From contig CM064861.1 of assembly GCA_032719365.1 (NCBI GenBank), positions 76,008,863 to 76,072,862 on the forward strand: DNA of 64,000 nt, written 5' to 3'. This DNA comes from Prinsepia uniflora (lineage: Eukaryota; Streptophyta; Magnoliopsida; Rosales; Rosaceae). The position numbers and the translations under genes were made by a program. The notes under the pieces are model-generated. The model was given only the letters and a program-made list of their open reading frames with translations. It did no database searches and was not told where the DNA came from. Shown here one piece after another: positions 49,071 to 60,904 of the stretch. The stretch's first letter is position 1. The number at the start of each line of letters is the position of its first letter.

Positions 49071-49183
49071 TGTTGGTGCATAGCCTGCTCCCTAGCACCA
49101 GTAGATTACTCCTCTGTGTCCCTAACGGTTTCTTGGTGCAGAAGTTTGAGGAAAGAGTGAGAGAATAACAGATTCTCCTCATT

Positions 49184-49250
<67 letters not shown>

Positions 49251-49792
49251 TTCTAGAATATAAGGAGCATGTGGCATGTTGTAATAGGGTAGTGATGACA
49301 TCATAGTGTCGTACATTTAGTGTGTAACCGTTTTGAAGTGTGTGAGGGGTGTGAGTGAGTTGTGAGTGTGCAAATTCAATCGGCTATGTATCATCATAAT
49401 GTACTAGCAATCAGAGAATGAAAAATATAGTAGTTATAGCTACTGAAAAAAAATCAGAGAAAACTCTGTGAAGCAATCTATCAAACACCTTATATGCATT
49501 GTTTGAAACCTCAAATACATACAGAAAAGATCAATCCAATTCAGTCCTTTTTATTCAACACCATCATACAAACATTCATCTATCCTAAACCATTAGAGCT
49601 AGTCTCTATTTTTCAGCTAAGAGATTCAAGGGATGAGTGATACCTGAAGCAAACAACCTGCAATGGTCTTCGACCTTCCCTGCAAGGAAGATAAGAAGTA
49701 GAACAATCAGAATTGATATCTACGGACTGTGAGTAGAGAGTAAGAGTAAGGATTACCTGAAGTTGCAAGTTTCTGATCTCTGAACACCAACA
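49071..49792 (+). repeat. 3' LTR of Copia B (722 bp)
   Basis: TGTTGGTGCATAGCC to GAACACCAACA, followed by the target duplication ATCAG at 49793-49797. It is longer than the 5' LTR because of the TG microsatellite. Confidence 0.92.
49186..49245. repeat. (TG)30 microsatellite in the 3' LTR of Copia B
   Basis: Sixty bases of perfect TG repeat, absent from the 5' LTR of the same element. Confidence 0.97.
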
Positions 49793-49863
49793 ATCAGTAA
49801 CTACTAACCAAAACCGTTACACCAATTCAGCTAACAATTAGTGAATTAATTTGTGATGGGGTG

Positions 49864-50083
49864 ATTATATATGTAATTTACTCATGAGTAAATGAGGGTA
49901 GACGGACAGCTCAAGTGTCTTATTGGGTGCACCCACCATAACAAGCCTCCCATGGGCCTTCAAAAGATCTTGATTATATATGTAATTTATCCATGAGTAA
50001 ATGAGGGTAGATGGACAATTCAAGTGTCTTATCAGGTGCACCCCCACCATAACAAGCCTCCCATGAGCCTTCAAAAGATCCAT
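49864..50083. repeat. Tandem duplication (period about 109 bp) at the end of dehydrogenase pseudogene exon 3
   Basis: Copy 1 starts at 49864 and copy 2 at 49973 (GATTATATATGTAATTTA in both). Each includes the exon 3 end (KAHGRLVMVG) and the intron donor. Copy 2 has one extra C, so the duplicated exon end also shifts frame. Confidence 0.88.
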
Positions 50084-51297
50084 CAATGGTGAAATTGAGT
50101 ACACAGCAGAGACTGTTTCGATGATGCCGTCAAATGTACCCATGACAGACTGCAATACACAAATCAAAATTCAAATCATGACCTGGCCGGCTTGCCTTAC
50201 TCAGACTCATATATACGTATTGGTTATATTTTATTTATTTGTTAATTTAAAGTCAAAGTTGGAGTTTCTGCTTATTCATGCAATTAGCTTATTTACAATA
50301 AAAAAATGCATTCCTTTTAGCATACAAATCAGGTACTACCTACATTTGGTCCTGGTCTCCGCTAACCAAGAAGGCATCAGCACCAAATTGATTCGAAGCT
50401 TCATCTTTCTTGTTAGGAGATGTACTAATGACGGTTACTTTGCACCGAATGCCTTGGCAATTTGTCCCCCAAATGACCAAGCCCACCAAGGCTCACAATG
50501 CCAACATGCTTGCGAGGCTCAGCTAACCCAAAATATTTCAAGGGACTATACATTGTGATCCCAGCACAAAGTAGAGGAGCACCAGCAGCCATTGGCATTT
50601 TATCGGGGAAATGAACTATGTAAGGCTCTTTTGCCACCCTTGTGTTGGAGTAACCTCCGTACATTACGGTTCCGTCGTGATAAACTGAATCGTAAATAAG
50701 TATCATTTTACGGCAGTCAATTTTGAGGTCGTTTACGTAGTTCTTGCAGTCATGGCAACGAATGAACGATGTAAGGCTCTCATGCCTTCATGCATGCATG
50801 CAACGAATTAATGAATTTATGTATGTACCCTCATATGTTATATGTAAGTTGAGATATTATAAATAACTGTTAAATATTCAATTATAATCGTATCGATCAT
50901 TAAGTTTGATTATTAATCCATGTAAATAATATTGATTCGTGAAATCCATTTTCGAGGTAAATTGAAGATTAATTAATTAACTCGAGATTGATGGTCATAC
51001 CCAGGAACTATAGGGTAAAAAGTTGAACCCCATTCATTCTGGATGTTGTGAAGGTCGGTATGGCATATGCCACAATACAACACCTTAAACCTCACGTCCT
51101 CATCTCCAGTTACCCCGCATATATATATTTAAAAAAAAAAGGCCAGTGTAAATGATTTTTTAAAAAAAAGTTGATGGATTAATATTAAGTATTACCTTCT
51201 GGAGAAGATAAAGGGAGATAAATCGATGACCAGATGTGTCTCTGGCAGCCCAACCGAAGGCCTCGACGGGGTGTTCTTGCTCAGGTTTCTTCACCAT
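49882..51297 (-). pseudogene. Dehydrogenase pseudogene, exons 1 to 3
   Basis: Exon 1 is 51297-51196 (MVKKPEQEHPVEAFGWAARD) with a net +1 shift near its end compared with the intact gene. Exon 2 is about 51113-51003 (DVRFKVLYCGICHTDLHNIQ); its splice acceptor AG is lost (GCGG). Exon 3 lacks its first part: the GHEIVGEVTEVG region and the first structural cysteines. It resumes at CHDCKNYV and carries GAPLLCAGITMYSPLKYFGL and SLGGLGHLGDK. It is broken again near 50340-50460 and ends in a 109-bp tandem duplication. It is a non-functional tandem paralogue of the gene at 268-4623. Confidence 0.93.
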
Positions 51298-52892
51298 TAA
51301 TGTTGCTGGAAATTTGAGAGAGTACGTCTGAGTGAAATGTAAGAGCAATAATGTAAAAATGCTTCAAAAACTTGAAAGGAGAGATAATGTTAGGCTACGT
51401 ACATTCAAACCTTTTTTTTCATTGGTTGTTTGTGAAATTTCTAGAACAACACCATGTACTTTTCAAAATGATGTTTATAAAAAATCAGCAATATAGGAGA
51501 TAGAATTAGCCATTAATATATATTTCAAATAAATCAACAGTATTAATAATAATTAAATTATTTACAGTGAAACGTTAATTTAATTTACATTTTACATATA
51601 TGAATGATTATTTGATTTTTTTTATTTAATTTTTTATATAATTAATCTTGAAATAATAATTTATAAATTAAAAAATTTTAATTATAAATGATATATAAAA
51701 ATTATTTAAGATATTAAAAAGATAATATAAAGAGATACCTCCAAAAATAAAAGGCAAATATTATCCCGATATTATTCCTCTTTATTGTTTGATGTTTTGT
51801 CCATCTTATCTTCTTCATTGATCTCAATGTACGTCATGCATGACACGCCTTCTTGGTTAAAGAAAAAAACCAATGGGCTTGACTAAGTTTCTCAGTCATT
51901 CCAACTTCCAAGTTCCAACAGAGTGGCCCATATATATGATGCAAGGCTGCGGTCTATTTTATATACACATTTGATTTCATGGTGGCAAGTTCCACTAAAT
52001 TGCCTTCAGCCTTGTTGAGTATCATCACTTTTTGAGAATTGTTGAGTATAAGAATACATGTTGAGTCTAGTATTGTGTTTCTATCACGATTTAAACTTTA
52101 AGAAATTTATCTGATGAAGGGATTGTACATCCGTCTTTTTTTCTTAGACAAAAACTTACGATAAATTAAATTATGATTGGATTTTATTATCCATTAATTA
52201 GTCATATATAGTTCTATTACAGCACTAATGTATAGGAATAATGTTAAGCTAGAGTGTATCAAAAGAGACTCCATTCTCTCATTAAGACCACGTTCCTTAT
52301 TAGAATATATAATTGCAAGAAAAGTTTAGAGCAATAATCCCTTGAATTAATCCTAGTATTAGAAATCGTCCCTAAACTTCAATGTTGATTTTTTTTCGTC
52401 CGTGAACTTTACCACGATAGTAGATTTCGTCCATTCCAGTGCGATTTAGCATTCTGCAGTCAAAATTGAAGAATTCTTCTTCCCTCACTCGCGTGCCTAG
52501 CAATGCACCAGTAGTGCCGGCATGCCAACTCTGTTACACCAAGGTTGCTGAAGTCAATATTCTTGGATCAATTAGTCCCTGATTCATTACAGCCATGTCA
52601 AGAATTTATATAATAGTTACAAGAATTGGACTAATACAAATGAACTGGTCCTGCTCCACCTGTGATCTTGGCAGAAAGGAGAAGACAAGTTCATACTCAG
52701 GAATTAACAATGGCTTTAGGTGTGTCATTCAAGGTCATGTTTTATCTACTTTCCTTGATTTGTTGTGGGATTATTGTGCGATTATCTTCCATGATTTTCA
52801 TGGGTTCTCCAGCAGCTAACCCTTCCTCAAATGAGCCCCTAACCCCATTTGGTCGTCTCTTTATCCAACCCCAAGTGGACCAAATAATTCAT
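51298..52892. other. AT-rich spacer upstream of the pseudogene
   Basis: Very AT-rich to about 52320, then less so. ORFs of 62-84 codons near 52600-52916 match nothing I recognise. No RNA gene is seen. Confidence 0.55.
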
Positions 52893-53111
52893 TGTACATG
52901 CTTCCTGCCACCATAACAGATCATTCCTTTCTATTCCTCACGGTTTTAAGGTGCAGAGTGCTGAGGTGGAGTCAGAATAATAAATTCTCCTCACCTAAGG
53001 TGTGTGTGTTTGTGTGTGTGTGTGCGCGCCTTCCTTAATTGCCTAGATTCTAGTAATAGGTTTATTATGACATCATAGGGTCATGATTATTGTGGTGTAA
53101 CTGAAAAGGAG

Positions 53112-56031
53112 TGTCAGGACCCACCCCGGTTCCACCCCGAAAACCGAGGTAAATCCTACTTCCATCTGACACCCCGACACAAAGACCGAAATACCCTTAC
53201 GAAAACACCAAAGTACAAAGTCAGACGCAGGAGAATTTAAATACAACTCAGAGTCAAACGATACAGAGCATAGTACAAAATACAAAGGAAAGAAAACCGA
53301 TAAGCAAGGTACACGCACAACGGAAAATTTAAAGCACTCCGGGGTCACTCTCGAGTATTCTATGCCTCAGACGTTGCCACGACGTCAACCCCCGCGCTAG
53401 CTCCACGACCTGGAGGGCAATTAAAACCAGAAAGTGTGAGTGGACCATAAAGAATAAAAGTTTCAAAAACCATTTTATAACAAAACAGGGTTTCGCCCTC
53501 CGTTTTGAAAACACACATGCACAACCCAGTTGCTGAAAACAGTTATAAATCACATAAGGATCGTCATAAAAACATTTGCAGAATCATCATAAAAACAGTT
53601 ATAGAAATCACGTCATAAACATCATAAAACCATATCATAAAACATAAGGCTCAAACAATCATTATCCGATTAAACCTGCTGGACCTATCCGAGTCTTTAA
53701 ACTCCCGAGTCTTTAAACTCAATCCAGACCTCAATAATATCCGAGTCTTTAAACTCCCGAGTCTTTAAACTCAACAGGCCTACGGGGGAAAATATCAATA
53801 TCCGAGTCTTTAAACTCCCGAGTCTTTAAACTCAATCCGGGTCTTTAAACCCAATCCGGGCCCGTCCCCCGTCAATCACAATATCCGGGTCTTTAAACCC
53901 AATAACCAGATCCAGCAAATCCAATCCAAAACCATTTGAAAACCATTTCTAAATCCATATCCAAACCCGAATCCGAAACCACTAGTCTGAAGCCCTTTCG
54001 GCATCCAAAACCGTCATTCCGAACTCAAATCCGGAATTCCACTTTTTCAGCTTTAAAACCAAATCTCGCTTCTTGAAATCCGATTTTAAAACCGAAACCC
54101 GAAACCTTGATCATCGAAATCATGTTCCAAAATCCCTTAATAATCATTGAAAACCCTTTATCGTTTGAAATCCCAAAATCATAGCATCAAAATCAAAATC
54201 CAAACTTCCTCGTAAAACGTGCCGAAACCGTTACTTTCTTGAAAAACGTACAATTATGTAAAACCAACATCACATATTCAACAATCATGAAATCACATGT
54301 AAAACCATAAAATAATTATAGAAAAACAGTTATGCATGCTCAAGTTTAGAGAAGGGGTCCACTCACAGATACCGGCACGTCATCCGCGTCCCGTACCTTC
54401 CGTACATTCCTCAGCTTCCTCGGGAACTCCCGATCCTGTCAACAGTCACCAAAGTACGTCACTAACACATCTACCAAGACTCTCCTAATTTTCCCTAAAA
54501 ATCTCCAGGTCCTAAACGTCACAAACCGGAACCCTAAACCTTTAACCTCGTAGAATTAACCTCAAACGACGTCTGAATAACCCGAAACCTATTCCAATGG
54601 ATTCGTTATGACATTTAGAACAAAAATTCAGTTGGACTCTTCACCGGAAACCGCCGCACGCGCCCCCACTCGCCGTCCAAAGTGGTTGCGCGTGGGCCTC
54701 ACGCACCTGCTACAGTGTCATCGTCAACCTCTGTCCCAGCGGTTCAGACCGGTTCAGCCAAACAGAATCGGCGTGACCGGTTCTCCACCGTTTCGATTCC
54801 TCTCTTCACCAAACTCACCGTCCAATCCTAAGAAACCTATTCCCCTACTCCAAACACTTCGACTAAGCCTCTAACCCGTCGTCTTCAACCTTTAAACAAA
54901 ACAGCCCGATACCCCTATTTCGGTTTCCGGCTAACCCGACACTCTCCCGTCACGCCAACCACCCTAGATGACTCCTAGGAACCTCCTGAGTCTCACACCA
55001 CTCACCAAAACCATCGACTCAGTCCCTAAGTCCGCGACTTTTGGATTAAGTAAAACGGGAAAAACAGGGGATTTGAGCTTACCATCGAATCGTCCTCCGC
55101 CGTTCGCACCGTCGTGCACCTCCATGTCCACTGGGTCTCCTTCAGCCGTCCTAGCTCTCTCTCAGCTTGTATTGGATCAACACACGGCACAACCACCACC
55201 AATCCCTGCGACAACCCTCTGTTTCCCAGAGAAATCGAACCCTCCGACCACTGTGATTCGTGCACAGTTGCACTCCCAATTTCAGTCACCAGCTTCCCTT
55301 CTTCTCTCTGTCACTCTCACTAGTCCACAAAACCCTCACACACTCACTGAATCGATCAAAATCATCACCGGCTCACCTCTCTGTTTTCTCTTTTATTCGA
55401 ACACACACACGAACACACAGCCAAATAATTGGAGCCGTGCACCCTAGAGCTCTCCTACGTGTCACCATCCCCTCATCTCTCTCACAAATATCTCATCCTC
55501 AGCTGTACAATTGTCCCAATCCTATTGCACCATTCCCAATGTGCAAAAGACCAAAATGCCCCTCATTTGAGTCAAAATTACAATTATACCCTTACCGTTC
55601 TATACCCGTAACTTACGCATCCTAGGTCCGATGAACACGTGCCGCCTGTCATTGAATTCAGGACGACGAGATCTACCTAACGGTCCTAGGTCAACGTGCC
55701 AAAAACCGATCGTACGAAAAGTCAACTTTTCCCCCTATTTTACCAAATTTACGGTAATGCCCTCAACCTTCCGAACATCATAACTTCCGCCTCGGATGTC
55801 AGGATCGGGCGTGCCACCTGTCTACAGATTCGTGACGTCCCGAACTACATCACGGTCACTGGTCAATACCCAATTGACCACCCGAACTAAAAGTCAACAT
55901 TTTGCCCAAACTAGGGGCAAAATTGTCATTCTACGCTAACGAACCTAAAGTAACCAACTAAACACCAATTAAGCTCACTAATCCCATCTTAATCACTGTC
56001 TTAACCCTAATTTCCAGGACGAGTCCTTACA
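53112..56031 (-). mobile_element. Solo LTR S6, 2920 bp
   Basis: TGTCAGGACC to GTCCTTACA, flanked by AGGAG / GGGAG (4 of 5). On the minus strand it begins TGTAAGGACTCG and shares the CATAACTTC, GTGCCACCTGTCTA and AAAGTCAACATTTTG blocks with the other solo LTRs. It lacks the palindrome. ORFs at 54608-55625 are overlapping low-complexity Ser/Pro/Thr frames in this LTR, not genes. Confidence 0.82.
53680..53910. repeat. Minisatellite of GAGTCTTTAAACTC units in S6
   Basis: About ten copies, often paired, of a 14-15 bp unit that is itself an imperfect palindrome (GAGT...ACTC around TTTAA). The last copies change to GGGTCTTTAAACCC with compensating bases. Confidence 0.88.
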
Positions 56032-56632
56032 GGGAGTGTGTGAGGCATGTGTGAGTGTGGTGTGCATCTCAGTGGTCTATGAATCAGTGAAGTGTAAGAA
56101 ATATTATTTAAGCAATTTAAAGCAGTCATATCTACTAAAAAAAAGGAGAATTCTAAAAGGAGTATTTCAACAAACACCTTATGTGCATCGTTTCAATTGA
56201 ATCATACTTATTGAAAAGTTATCAATCCATTCCAGTTTTTGATTCAACGAAATCATAAAAACAACATTCATCTAGTCCTAAACCATTTGAGCTAGTCTCG
56301 ATTATTTCAGCTAGGAGATCGAGAGAATAAGATACTTGACCAGAAATTGCAAAGGTCTTCGACCTCCGCTGCATGCAATTGAGAAGAAGATAGTTAGATG
56401 TGTAATCTATGCATCTAGGAGTTTGAGGTTAAAGGATACCTGAAATGCGACCTTCGTGGACATCGATCGATGCTGCATGCGTTTGGAGAATACGATCTTG
56501 AAGCCCTTCTCTCTATGGTAACCAACATGGTATTAGAGCTCGAGTTACAGATCTGGCAACTGGGCGTCTGACTGTGAGGAAAAGAACACATCATCACATT
56601 GCTGCCACGAGTACTGATCTAACATGGTAGGA

Positions 56633-57296
56633 GCATATGGAAGTGCAAAGATTCGTGTACATGTATTCACGGGTGAAAATTATGATTTCTGGAGTATTAA
56701 AATGAAAACAATACTCAGAGTTCTTGATTTATGGAAGATGTCGAGCAAGGAATACCTGAACTTGTGCTTGACGAGGATAAAGAGGAAATTGAGACTCCAC
56801 TGAAAAAAGTTGACTAGATCAAGGATGCACGGGCGCTTGGCATGCTGTAAAATGCAGTATCAGACGAAAACCTTCATTAAGATTTCAAATGAAGAAAGAA
56901 CCAGTGATGTTTGGGCCCAGTTAAAGCAAGAATACCGTGGTGATCAAAAGTAAGGTCAGTAGAATTCAATCATTGAGAAAGGAATTTGAATACACTAGAA
57001 TGAAGGATGATGAGAGTCTATCTTCCTACTTCTCTAGATTGTTTGGTGTGGTTAATCTAATGAAAACCTATGGAGAAGATGTTTTAGAATAGAAATTGGG
57101 TCAGAAAATTTTGATTAGTTTAACTAAACCCTATGATGCAATTGTTTCCATTCTTGAAGAGACTACGGATATATACAACATAAGATCTCAGTCTATAGTA
57201 GCATCTATTAGTTCTTTTGATTAGAGGATGGAAATGCACTCTAAATCAGTGGAGAAGGCATTTTCAAGTCTAAGCATGAATCACTGACAGTAGGGT
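56633..57296 (+). pseudogene. Copia C gag fragment
   Basis: Follows the primer-binding site and matches the Copia B gag: IRVHVFTGENYDFWSIKMKTIL near the start, then VWAQLKQEYRGD and, in shifted frames, LLL*IVWCG and related segments. Many stops. The similarity ends near 57296 just before the zinc-knuckle region, where Gypsy sequence starts. Confidence 0.8.
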
Positions 57297-57300
57297 CTCA

Positions 57301-57765
57301 TCGAATGTTGATGACATCATGGTCAAAGGTGAAAAGCAAGAGGATCGTATCACCAACCTACGAGAAGCCTTCAATCTACTGAAGACGTACAAAATGAAGC
57401 TCAACCCTCTAAAGTGCACTTTCAGAGTATCAACAGGGAAGTTCTTAGGTTACCTTGTGACCCAGCGAGGGATTGAGGCAAATCCAAAGAAAATCAAGGC
57501 AATTCTCGACATGAAGTCACCATCGACTCTGAAGGAGATTCAAAGTCTCACTATTCGGGCGGCGACATTGAACAGATTCTTGTCCAAGGCAACATATCGG
57601 TGTCGACTTTTCTTCCAAGCAGTAAAGAAGGCACCCAGGGATAAGTGGGATGAAGGTTGCGAGAAGGCATTTCAGGATCATAAGACCTACTTGACATCTC
57701 CTCCACTGCTATCAAAACCCAAGGATAACGAGGACCTGTTCCTCCACTGGAATCTCAAAATTCTT
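57301..57765 (+). pseudogene. Gypsy reverse transcriptase / RNase H fragment
   Basis: It starts at the RT active-site box (NVDDIMVKGE), followed by the thumb region MKLNPLKCTFRVSTGKFLGY, RGIEANPKKIKAIL and the connection segment AATLNRFLSKATYRCRLFF, FDP-like KWDEGCEKAFQDHK, ending at PPLLSKPKDNEDLFLH. The fingers and first palm half, and the rest of RNase H, are absent. It is fused directly to Copia gag sequence upstream. Confidence 0.88.
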
Positions 57766-57885
57766 CATAAATACTATTTTCATTTATTCATTTGAAGGAT
57801 GGTTGGCTAACACATATCGATCACTCAAACTAGTTATTCAGTACAAGAATGCAAATATGATCATCAACATAAACAAATATAGCAA

Positions 57886-59744
57886 CTACAGAAGCAAGTC
57901 TTCAAAGCCCATTATTTTTCGAAACTCCACCCACTCTGCTGCTGAAGGTAAGGAAGCATCGTTAAATGGTAACTCATCAGTTTTAGGAACATCGTCTTTC
58001 TTAGCCTCCAGCTCAAGATCCTGCTCAGGCTCCATCTCTAGTTCAAGCTCCAACTTTTTGGTGGTAATCCTACTTCGACTCTCCATGCCCAACTTGTGCG
58101 CTTCACTTTCCTTAAAGCACAAAGTTTTGGGGGCATGTGATGGTAGCAAGCAGTCAAACGCCAGCGCAACAGCGCACACTTGTTAAGAGCAGTATCACGC
58201 TTATTCTCTACCAGCAAACTTTCTACCTGGATCATCTCCAGCTTGTGCGCCTTGTTTCCAATTAACGAATTTTCCCTACCAATATATCGTTGTTTCGTCA
58301 GGAATGGTCACGACCCTCTCGAAGTAGGATACACTCTGATTTCCATAGTTTATTTTCCTATTCCAGTCCAGCTTGCCAGCAAAGTATGTCAACCAACTTG
58401 TGGGTCTCGTCTTTTGCAATCTTGAAGTCTCTGACGACTTTTATCATAAACATCATCTGACACTACCTTCGCAGTTTCCATAGTCACATGGGCAACTTCT
58501 GTATCTGCAGTCCAAGATGCCAGTTGTGCCCTTTCCACTAGTTGTTCTGAACCCTCATCCGTCAATGCCTTAAACAATTCAGGGGAAGAAGAGACAACCT
58601 TCAACCTTTTAGAAAGTTCAACTACTTTCTCTGAATGATCATATGAGGCTCTACGCTTGCTGGATGATCTCGCTGGACTAGCATGACAATGTGTGGAGTC
58701 CGAGACATCCTGAGAAGGCATTTCAAAACCTGATTTCCTTTCAGGAAGTGTGGAAAGTCCTTCTTTGTGGTTCGTCTTCTGAATGACAGCTCTCTTTAAG
58801 TGTAGCAGGGCACTTAACCACTCATTGACCAAGCTAGTAGGAGGCCTTCCACCATCAGAATCTTTGGATGGGAAAGTAAACAACGCATCTCACGAAATTC
58901 AAGAGGAATTTTTAGAGCTCTATCAATTTTTTTTAGGTCAGGATGACTTTCAAAATCAGAATACAATTCATCGCGAGTAAAGAAGCGAGATGCAATCCTC
59001 AAATTTCCTCTATAGTTGCAGTCTCATGTGCCTCCCACCTTAAATCAACTCCGTCTGTACGTCCATCATTAAATACAACATTCATGAACAATTCCAATTT
59101 GAGAATAACCTACGTAAGACTTTCACACGAAAGCCCATCATGCGCTATGAAGTAGCAATGCCAAAATTCCTTGTTTGAAAGTTCAAATCTAAAGAACCTG
59201 TTCAGCTTCTCAAAACACATAATGTCTCTATAAGAATCAACATCCAGCTGAGCAGGAGAGCATCTCATTTGACTGAGGATCCAAGATAAAAAATTCAAAA
59301 ACAGAAATTTGAATCCGCAGCTAACGATCAAAGGATTAAATTTGGTGCATCGACTGGATTTAGGATTTCTTCCCCTGCCATTCTTGGGAGCTTCATAGAG
59401 GATCATCTGTCACAAAGTTCTACAAACACCCCTTTTGGAAATGTACATTTGTTTCGGATCTTCCACGATTGGAATTCTTCAGGTCCTTCAAAGTATTCGT
59501 CCTTCCCCCGTAATGGATTATGGCTACGTGAGTCACTATGCTTCCACATTTCAAGCCTACCAAGCCTTTCTAGAAGTACACCTTGACGCATTATGAAATG
59601 GTCGCCTAGAAAACTCAAAATTCTCGCTAGCTGAATCAAGAATAGCGAACGTTCCAAACTCTCAGGAACCTCAAAAAGGTCAACTTGCAATAAAGGGACA
59701 AATTTATTAGTTTTTAAATAAATATATACCAAGTATATACACAC
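57886..59744 (-). pseudogene. Possible Gypsy-type gag, fragmented, minus strand
   Basis: Read from the right: LFEVPESLERSLFLIQLARIL; then KFNPLIVSCGFKFLFLNFL with SPAQLDVDSYRDIMCFEKL and FRFELSNKEFWHCYFIAHDG; RIASRFFTRDELYSDFESHPDL; then a Ser/Lys-rich region with SSKRRASYDHSEKVVELSKRL and an acidic segment (LELELEMEPEQDLELEAKK). The layout resembles the plant 'putative gypsy type transposon' gag proteins, but this is from memory of the family and not certain. The segments lie in different frames. A short upstream frame at 60168-59947 (MSSGQSVRYVWLPANSP) could be its first part. Confidence 0.45.
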
Positions 59745-60904
59745 TAGAATACATACACATATGGTTATTCAAAATACATATGTTATTATCAAGCACATAT
59801 TAATAATGTTAATATATTAAATACACATTTTAATATATTAATATATTATTATATTTTAAATACACATATAAATGAACTTGAAAAAAAAAAAGTCAAATGT
59901 TTAAGTATACAAAGTAAAAAAAAACAGTAATAATAATATATTTAATTTATACAAATATATTAAATGCAAAGCAAGTAATAAATAAAAAATGCTCCAAAAA
60001 AATGCCCTGGACAGCGGGTAAAAAATGGCCAACCAGATTGGTGCGTGCTCCCAACACGCCAGACACATCATAAGGGATGACACATGCTGACGCCAGCCTG
60101 GCAACAACTTCTTCCATTGGACTGTTTGCAGGCAACCACACGTACCTCACAGACTGCCCAGATGACAAGCTCTACGCAAGCGGGACCTAAGGCTGACACA
60201 CGGTACCTACGATGGACAGATGTCGCAGCTCCCTCCAATCAAAGCACCATGTGTATCGTGTCCCTAATGGCCAGCACAAGCGACCTAGCCCACTAGTCAA
60301 TTCTCTCGAGCTAAGATGCGCCACGTATCTCCAGCTACTGAGATGAACCGTCCAATAGAAGAGCTCTACGCGTCAAGAATGGCCACGCCAGCTGAATAGA
60401 TCTCCCATTTACTACTTCTATGAATGCCCTACTCATGACCATTGATCTCCCTTATACCAAACTTGACCATGCCCAGGATGCACGCCCACCTTTCACTGCT
60501 TCCTGAAACTCACAGTATGAGAAGTAGAAGTGCCTACCGCAGTTAATCCACCTTTCACTGCTTCCTGAAACTCACAGTTTCCTTCATCTCTCCATCAAAA
60601 ATTAGCTAAAATAGTATTCTTCTATGAACGAAACGAAGATGGGAACCTAAAACATGACATAGGGTATAATGTGTTCCCCTTAGCACCGCCTTTATAAGGA
60701 TTTCACAACCCGCTTGGAATATGAATCGTTCTTCCAACTCTGCATCTTTTTCATAATCATTTCTTTATGAAAGTCAACACTTGGTTCTTTAATCGTCCCC
60801 ACACCGCAGTTAATCCCAAGTACTTCCTTCAATCCTCAATGGCTAGAACTCCTAGGATCCAACCAATATCTGATTTGATGTTAAAAGAGGTATTTGGATT
60901 GAAA
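59745..60904. other. Spacer: AT-rich 59745-60000, then mixed sequence
   Basis: No recognised gene. A direct repeat of about 31 bp (CCACCTTTCACTGCTTCC and following bases) occurs at 60486 and 60548. The 86-codon ORF at 60767-61027 runs opposite the LINE fragment and looks like its shadow. Confidence 0.5.

Larger units (their letters stand above)
43570..49792 (+). mobile_element. Copia element B, plus strand, complete but degenerate
   Basis: LTRs 43570-44249 and 49071-49792, a perfect 5-bp duplication ATCAG on both sides, a primer-binding site TGGTATCAGTGC directly after the 5' LTR and a polypurine tract TTTAAAAGGGAA before the 3' LTR. It sits inside the 5' LTR of Copia A. The LTRs differ by roughly 5 percent in the parts compared by eye. 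Gag and pol contain many stops and frameshifts, and a TRIM element interrupts pol. Confidence 0.93.
19487..49836 (-). mobile_element. Copia element A, minus strand, heavily interrupted by later insertions
   Basis: The 5' LTR lies at the right (43352-49836, split by Copia element B) and begins on the minus strand TGTTAGCTGAATTGG; without the insert it is about 256 bp. A primer-binding site TGGTATTAGAGC follows (43340-43351). Gag, protease, integrase, RT and RNase H remnants follow in Copia order. A polypurine tract ATTGCGGGAGGC precedes the truncated 3' LTR (19487-19625). It inserted in intron 3 of the dehydrogenase pseudogene. A deletion at its 3' end removed the LTR end and part of exon 4, so no target duplication survives. 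Confidence 0.88.
52893..56527 (+). mobile_element. 5' LTR of Copia element C (relative of Copia B), split by solo LTR S6
   Basis: The left part 52893-53111 and right part 56037-56527 together resemble the Copia B LTR. Shared are ATTCTCCTCA, TATGACATCATAG, AAACACCTTATGTGCAT, GAGCTAGTCTCGATT and TCTTCGACC. It ends ACCAACA directly before the primer-binding site TGGTATTAGAGC (56528-56539). The left boundary is approximate. No 3' LTR is found. Confidence 0.75.

Noticed and set aside
52595..52916. Short ORFs with a hydrophobic stretch (possible small membrane protein)
   Set aside because: No start context, homologue or splice evidence. Located in degenerate transposon-flanking sequence.
54608..55625. 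Overlapping Ser/Pro/Thr-rich ORFs of 60-159 codons on both strands
   Set aside because: They lie entirely within solo LTR S6, show no domain, and open frames occur on both strands because of base composition.
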